NCBI GenBank assembly: GCA_963674545.2
Contig: CAXXFB010000001.1
Coordinates: 1,302,001 to 1,366,000 of the forward strand
DNA: 64,000 nucleotides
From: JABGQS01 sp963674545
GTDB taxonomy: Bacteria > Bacillota > Clostridia > Christensenellales > SZUA-584
Direction: 5' to 3'
The notes below the pieces were generated by a model. It saw only the letters and a program-made list of their open reading frames with translations, ran no database searches and was not told the DNA's origin. Positions 59,611 to 64,000 of the stretch are shown piece after piece (position 1 is the stretch's first letter; each line of letters begins with the position of its first letter). The position numbers and the translations under genes were made by a program.

Positions 59611-59641
59611 AAATACTTTCTATCGCTTCACCCGCTAACGT

Positions 59642-60517
59642 TTAATATATATATCTGTACTGCATGTCGTAAAGCTCAGGGTCCGTAAGCCTAGCATGAA
59701 CAACAAAACGCATGTTGTCTTTATGACTGTTTGTGCATGTCGACAGTGTTAGCACAACATCGCTTCGGGAAAGCACTATATCCGTTTCAAAATCGCTTTT
59801 CTGTTGGAACACCTCTATGAATTCCAGCCACTTGTCTCGGTCTGAAAAATCTGTAACAAGATAGTTGAAAGAAACAGACATCTCATATGCCGCAAAAACC
59901 TCGAAGACATAGCTGCCATACAAAGTATCTATATTGATGTATCTGTTTTCTTTAAAGAAATCTTCATCCTGATATTTTGTGAGCTGCTGGAACATCGTCT
60001 CGTTTTTCATGTTATGACCATATACTATCTGGTGCGCTGCCTGATACATGTTGTTAAGGTCACACCTAAAGTCCAGAAATATGCTGCCGGGATAACTATA
60101 CTCCTTATAAAAATCCTTGTCCATATAATAGCTGTTGTCATCCGCCTGCAGTATCGGGTAGTCAATATCTGTGTTTTCGACTTTTATCCAGCCGACTAAA
60201 TCGTTATTCTGTTCATACAGCTCTTTAAATGAATCCTGCATCACCAGAGGTTTCGGGGTTTTTATAGGCCCAGTCGTTACAATGGGCGTCTGAATAGGAG
60301 ATTCAGTCTGAACCTGCTCCGTTGTCTGAGACGCTTCTGTCTGTGGCAGACTTGGCTGGGAAGGACGGCTGAACACGAAAAAGAAAAAAAGAGCCGCAGC
60401 CAAAACAGCTATACACCCCCCCAGCAGCGTCCAGAAAAGCACCGTACTTCTCGTCTGTCTGCTTGGGCGAAGTGTTTTTTTTGCTTTTTCTCTATTTGAA
60501 AGCTCTTTTTTGCTCAT
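59642..60517 (-). CDS. Class B-like sortase
   Basis: A 291-aa membrane-anchored transpeptidase. A basic cytoplasmic N-terminus and one transmembrane helix ('TVLFWTLLGGCIAVLAAALFFFF') are followed by a Thr/Gln/Pro-rich linker and the sortase domain. The catalytic His is in 'IVYGHNMKNE', Cys in 'LTLSTCTNSH' and Arg in 'RFVVHARL'. The spacing fits class B. The ATG at 60517 has AGGGGAAG upstream. No protein in the window carries an obvious sorting signal, including the two giant adhesins. Confidence 0.9.
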   Translation of the reverse strand: MSKKELSNREKAKKTLRPSRQTRSTVLFWTLLGGCIAVLAAALFFFFVFSRPSQPSLPQTEASQTTEQVQTESPIQTPIVTTGPIKTPKPLVMQDSFKELYEQNNDLVGWIKVENTDIDYPILQADDNSYYMDKDFYKEYSYPGSIFLDFRCDLNNMYQAAHQIVYGHNMKNETMFQQLTKYQDEDFFKENRYINIDTLYGSYVFEVFAAYEMSVSFNYLVTDFSDRDKWLEFIEVFQQKSDFETDIVLSRSDVVLTLSTCTNSHKDNMRFVVHARLTDPELYDMQYRYIY

Positions 60518-60605
60518 ATTCTTCCCCTTAGGTATTTGCATTATCATATCATAAAAAAGTATAAAATTAAACTCTGCTACAGACGCAATAACATCAAATG
60601 AAGCG

Positions 60606-60635
60606 TTGCTATAGAGAGCAGATTTTTGGTACAAT
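60606..60635 (+). promoter_or_regulatory. Promoter of the SDR gene
   Basis: TTGCTA, 18 bases, TACAAT, with a start near 60642. Confidence 0.5.
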
Positions 60636-60666
60636 CTTCATATAACAATTTTTTATGGAGGCATTA

Positions 60667-61464
60667 ATGGACGTATTACTTGTCGGCGGCGCAGGAGGCT
60701 TGGGAAGCGCTGTTGGAGAATATCTTGCGCATAGAGGCTTTCGTGTTTTTTCATGCGATATAAAGAAGCAAAGAAACAGCCATGAAAACATAATTCCTGT
60801 TTATATGGATATTACAGAACCCGCAAGCGTAGCTAAAGCTTTTGATACCGTCTCTTTCAAGACCAGCAATCTTTTTGCAATAATTTCGATTGCCGGAGTT
60901 TTTTCCATGGATTCTATCGTAGAGATCCCCGAAGAGAAGTTTAATAAGATACTCGAGATAAATCTCTCGGGTATATACCGTGTAAATAAAACGTTCCTGC
61001 CTCTACTGGAGAAGGGCGCACGCATAATAATAACCACCAGCGAAGTTGCCAGCCTTAAGCCATACCCGTTTAATGGTATGTACTGCATGACAAAGACTGC
61101 TCTTGAGTGCTATGCGGATACACTTCGCCTTGAGCTGCAGTTTATAGGCATAAAGGTCATAAACATAAAGCCCGGGCCGTTCAAGACGGATATGTTGAAA
61201 AAAACAAATACAGAGGCGGAAAAGCTGGTTGAAAACACAGAGCTCTTCAAAGTTGGTACAAAACAGTTTGTCTCTATAATAAACTCTAAAAAAGGCGTTG
61301 CAAAAGACCCTAGCGTTTTAGCAGAAGTTTATTATAAGGCCCTGACATCCAAGCACCCAAGATTCACTTATTATAAGAATGCAGGGCTGGGGCTCAAAGC
61401 TTTCAGCAAACTCCCCCGCAGGCTGCAGGCCGCACTAATACAGCTGGTATTAAAAGAAAAATAA
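60667..61464 (+). CDS. Short-chain dehydrogenase/reductase
   Basis: A 265-aa Rossmann-fold oxidoreductase. The cofactor motif is 'LLVGGAGGLGSAVGEYLA', the active-site pair is Tyr and Lys in 'MYCMTKTAL', and 'IITTSEVASLKPYP' holds the catalytic Ser region. The ATG at 60667 has GGAGG five bases upstream. It is monocistronic between the divergent sortase gene and convergent htpG. The substrate is unknown. Confidence 0.9.
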   Translation: MDVLLVGGAGGLGSAVGEYLAHRGFRVFSCDIKKQRNSHENIIPVYMDITEPASVAKAFDTVSFKTSNLFAIISIAGVFSMDSIVEIPEEKFNKILEINLSGIYRVNKTFLPLLEKGARIIITTSEVASLKPYPFNGMYCMTKTALECYADTLRLELQFIGIKVINIKPGPFKTDMLKKTNTEAEKLVENTELFKVGTKQFVSIINSKKGVAKDPSVLAEVYYKALTSKHPRFTYYKNAGLGLKAFSKLPRRLQAALIQLVLKEK

Positions 61465-61465
61465 A

Positions 61466-61491
61466 AGAAGCAACCAGCATTGATTGCTTCT
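61466..61491 (-). terminator. Terminator of htpG
   Basis: AGAAGCAA and TTGCTTCT arms around a ten-base loop; on the minus strand it continues into TTTATTTTT. It overlaps the end region of the convergent SDR gene. Confidence 0.7.
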
Positions 61492-61507
61492 CATATGGAA
61501 AAGCCCT

Positions 61508-63376
61508 TTATTTCATCAGCTTTAGCATATCGTTTGTGAATGCAACAGGGTCTTCGATGCTGAGCCCTTCAATAAGCAGTGCCTGATTATACAGCAGATG
61601 CGTATATAACTTCAATTTATCCTTATCGTTCTCCTGAGCTGATTTCAACACTTCGAACACTTCATGGTTCGGGTTGATCTCCAAAACTTTTTCAGCCTTC
61701 ATGCCAGGATTATCCGGCATGCTTGCGAGCACTTTTTCCATCTCTATCGAAAGCTCGCCTTCACTTGCAAGACATACTGGATGGTTTTTAAGCCGCTGTG
61801 ATGCGCGAACTTTAGAAACCTTGTCTCCGAGTATTTCTTTCATCTCGTCGAAGAGTTCCTTGTTCTCTTTGTCATCCTTTTCGTCCTTCTCATCTGCCTC
61901 GAAACCAAGATCGCTTCCTGAAACGGATTTGAACTCACTGCCCTCATATTCCCTCATCATACGGATAGCGAATTCGTCCACGTCGTCTGTGAAATACAGT
62001 ATCTCGTAACCCTTGTCTGCAACAAGCTCTGTCTGAGGCAGTGCAGCTATCCTCTCGTTCGACTCACCCGCTGCATAGTATATATACTTCTGGTCTTCCT
62101 TCATACGTTCTTTATACTCAGCCAGTGTGACCATCTTCTTTTCTGAAGAAGAATAGAACAGTATCAGATCCTGAAGCTCATCTTTGTTCATACCATAGCC
62201 CGAATATATACCGTATTTAAGCTGACGCCCAAAGGTCTCAAAGAATTTTTCGTAAGTTTCCCTGTCCTTTTCAAGCATATCAATCAATTCTGACTTTATC
62301 TTGTTTTTAATATTCTTTGCTATCAGCTTCAGCTGCCTGTTGTGCTGCAGCAGTTCTCTTGAAATATTAAGCGAAAGGTCTTCTGAGTCTACCATTCCCT
62401 GAACAAAGCCAAAGTATTCCGGAAGGAGGTCTTCGCACTTTTTCATTATCATAACGCCTGATGAATAAAGTTCCAGCCCACGCTGATACTCTTTTGTATA
62501 AAAATCAAACGGTAGACTGCCCGGTATATAAAGGATCGCGTTATAGCGCACTGTTCCTTCCGCTTTTGTGTGTATATGGCGTAGTGGTTTGTCGAAACCA
62601 TATCGCTTTTCGCTGTAGAAGTTCTCATAGTCTTCATCGGTCAATTCGCTCTTGTTTTTGCGCCAGATCGGCACCATACTGTTTATTGTTTCAACTTCAC
62701 TATAGCTTTCGAACTCGTCGCTGTCTTCCTTCTTTCGGCTTTTTTCCACATCCATCTTAATAGGATAACGTATGAAGTCGCTGTATTTTTTGATTATCGA
62801 CTGAAGTCTGTACGTATCCAGATAATCGTCATAGTTTTCCTCTTCCGTGTTTTCTTTTATGTGCAGCGTTATAGTCGTGCCGACTTCCTGCTTTTCGCAC
62901 GGTTCAATAGAATATCCTTCTGCCCCTTTCGACACCCACTCAAAGGCTTCGTCACTATGCAGCGCCTTTGATTTTACGCTTACTTTGTCGGCTACCATGA
63001 ACGCAGAATAGAAGCCCACGCCAAACTGGCCTATAATATCGATGCCGTCATGTTTCTCCACGTTCTTTTTAAAATCCAGCGTGCCGCTCTTTGCTATTAC
63101 GCCAAGATTCTTTTCCAGCTCTTCCTCGGTCATGCCAATGCCTGTGTCTTTGACCGTCAGTGTCCTTGTTTCCTTGTCCGCTTCTATGCTTATATAAAAA
63201 TCGTCTTTGTTGAACGAAATACTCTCGTCGCTGAGAGCCTTGTAATATATTTTGTCTATTGCGTCGCTGGCATTTGAGATAAGCTCACGTAAAAAAATCT
63301 CTTTGTGCGTATAAATGGAGTTTATCATAAGGTCCAGCAATCTTTGTGATTCCGCCTTGAATTTCCTTTTACCCAT
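61508..63376 (-). CDS. htpG: Chaperone protein HtpG (Hsp90)
   Basis: A 622-aa ATP-dependent chaperone. The GHKL ATPase domain shows 'EIFLRELISNASDAIDKI' and 'VKDTGIGMTEEEL', with 'IGQFGVGFYSAFMVADKV' as the lid region. The middle and C-terminal dimerisation domains are complete. The ATG at 63376 is chosen because its N-terminus aligns with the family; an ATG four codons upstream lies against the GGGAG site with no spacer. The CIRCE element just upstream puts it under HrcA heat-shock control. Confidence 0.97.
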   Translation of the reverse strand: MGKRKFKAESQRLLDLMINSIYTHKEIFLRELISNASDAIDKIYYKALSDESISFNKDDFYISIEADKETRTLTVKDTGIGMTEEELEKNLGVIAKSGTLDFKKNVEKHDGIDIIGQFGVGFYSAFMVADKVSVKSKALHSDEAFEWVSKGAEGYSIEPCEKQEVGTTITLHIKENTEEENYDDYLDTYRLQSIIKKYSDFIRYPIKMDVEKSRKKEDSDEFESYSEVETINSMVPIWRKNKSELTDEDYENFYSEKRYGFDKPLRHIHTKAEGTVRYNAILYIPGSLPFDFYTKEYQRGLELYSSGVMIMKKCEDLLPEYFGFVQGMVDSEDLSLNISRELLQHNRQLKLIAKNIKNKIKSELIDMLEKDRETYEKFFETFGRQLKYGIYSGYGMNKDELQDLILFYSSSEKKMVTLAEYKERMKEDQKYIYYAAGESNERIAALPQTELVADKGYEILYFTDDVDEFAIRMMREYEGSEFKSVSGSDLGFEADEKDEKDDKENKELFDEMKEILGDKVSKVRASQRLKNHPVCLASEGELSIEMEKVLASMPDNPGMKAEKVLEINPNHEVFEVLKSAQENDKDKLKLYTHLLYNQALLIEGLSIEDPVAFTNDMLKLMK

Positions 63377-63406
63377 AAAAAAAGTCATCTCCCTGAATCG
63401 TTGATT

Positions 63407-63433
63407 TTAGCACTCCTTAGCCGAGAGTGCTAA
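63407..63433 (-). promoter_or_regulatory. CIRCE operator (HrcA-binding site)
   Basis: TTAGCACTC-N9-GAGTGCTAA, an exact match to the CIRCE consensus, 31 bases before the htpG ATG and just downstream of its promoter. Confidence 0.97.
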
Positions 63434-63440
63434 CATATAT

Positions 63441-63468
63441 ACTTTACCATCTTCTATATTTTTGTCAA
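63441..63468 (-). promoter_or_regulatory. Promoter of htpG
   Basis: On the minus strand TTGACA (63468-63463), 16 bases, TAAAGT (63446-63441). The CIRCE palindrome covers the transcription start. Confidence 0.65.
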
Positions 63469-63539
63469 GGCTGTGAATTTTAACAAATTGTAAAAATCGG
63501 AAACCCAGCCCGTTTCTGTATTGCAGATTTATCTATAGT

Positions 63540-64000
63540 TTAAAAGCAATCGCCCGCATTCTCTTCGCTTTCAAAGTCAACTTCTACAGTCACATGCTCA
63601 ATGCCCATGTCTTGCGCCGTGTCTCTTACTTTCTTTTTCATATTTATGATTTCGTTTCTGTCTATATCATCACTTACCACAACATGCAAGCTGAGCAGGT
63701 TCTTTTCTCCGTCAAGAGACCAGATGTGTGTATGATATACTTTAAGTGCATCTGTTGCCTGCTTGACCTTCTTTTCCACTTCGTCTATCGATATGCCTTC
63801 GGGAACGCCCTGCAGGAATACTTTCCATATCTTCCATAGATTCTTCACAACGTTAAATAGTACAAACAGGGTAATGAGCACTGATAGTATAGGGTCAAGT
63901 ATCGGAAGGTCCGCAAGCATCATAACCAGAGCGCCTATAAGAAGTACAGCCCAACCAAGCACGTCCTCCAGAAGGTGCCATGAAACGACCTTTTCATTCA
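63540..64000 (-). CDS. Cation diffusion facilitator family transporter, 5' end outside the window
   Basis: The frame stays open to the window edge, so only the last 150 or so residues are seen. They include the CDF metal-site motif His-x-x-x-Asp in 'SWHLLEDVLGWAVLLIGAL', the last transmembrane helix and the cytoplasmic ferredoxin-like domain ('VYHTHIWSLDGEKNLLSLHVVV'). The His-Asp pair favours zinc. It would export zinc or a similar metal. It sits upstream of htpG on the same strand with about 70 bases between its stop and the htpG promoter. Confidence 0.9.
   Translation of the reverse strand, partial: NEKVVSWHLLEDVLGWAVLLIGALVMMLADLPILDPILSVLITLFVLFNVVKNLWKIWKVFLQGVPEGISIDEVEKKVKQATDALKVYHTHIWSLDGEKNLLSLHVVVSDDIDRNEIINMKKKVRDTAQDMGIEHVTVEVDFESEENAGDCF

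Noticed and set aside
63500..63525. Possible terminator between the cation-efflux gene and htpG
   Set aside because: The GAAAC/GTTTC arms are short and the following tract is interrupted, so support is too weak.

Overview
The window looks like a chromosomal segment of an anaerobic Clostridia-type Bacillota. The evidence is strong AGGAGG ribosome-binding sites, consensus sigma-A promoters, a T-box ahead of thrS, an L10 leader, a CIRCE element ahead of htpG, tandem c-di-GMP-I riboswitches, and a trimeric electron-bifurcating-type [FeFe] hydrogenase. I cannot name the genus from sequence alone.

Layout. 1-4.7 kb: a peptide-type ABC solute-binding lipoprotein (minus strand) with a long, apparently structured leader, divergent from a UroD-like methyltransferase and a DapA-like aldolase. 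4.8-7.7 kb: a secreted subtilase whose catalytic Asp position is Glu, and an uncharacterised protein. 7.8-16.9 kb: an accessory metabolic region with an amidohydrolase/class III aminotransferase fusion and a divergent AraC regulator, an MFS + AGE-epimerase operon behind a palindromic operator, a second MFS, and an M24 peptidase. 17-22 kb: thrS with its T-box, an HdeD-like membrane protein, a second amidohydrolase, two small genes of unknown function, and tRNA-Arg(CCG) and tRNA-Ala(CGC). 22-28 kb: a GntR regulator divergent from a FAD oxidoreductase, an aldo/keto reductase behind a MerR-type promoter, and lgt with a long coiled-coil tail.

28-43 kb is the most striking part. Two very large secreted proteins (2841 and 1685 aa) share a C-terminal module, a membrane anchor and a terminator. 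Each is preceded by its own promoter and two tandem c-di-GMP-I (GEMM) riboswitches. The 2841-aa protein has a Pro/Thr stalk, a VWA domain and fifteen tandem 219-bp repeats. The 1685-aa protein starts with a predicted thioester adhesin domain (Cys69/Gln143). Together they look like a c-di-GMP-switched adhesion system.

43-48 kb: rpmG-secE-nusG-rplK-rplA and rplJ-rplL with an L10 leader, then a terminator rather than rpoBC, then a ZIP transporter and ogt. 48-53 kb: a type IV pilus-type cluster (PilT, PilC, pseudopilin-like proteins, a transglutaminase-like lipoprotein). 53-58.7 kb: an operon for a [FeFe] hydrogenase in which the NuoF-like subunit is fused to a GltD/NfnB-like flavoprotein. 58.9-64 kb: an orphan response regulator, a class B-like sortase, a short-chain dehydrogenase, htpG under CIRCE control, and the 3' part of a cation-efflux gene cut by the window edge.

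All calls come from reading the sequence by eye; domain names rest on motif recognition, not database searches.
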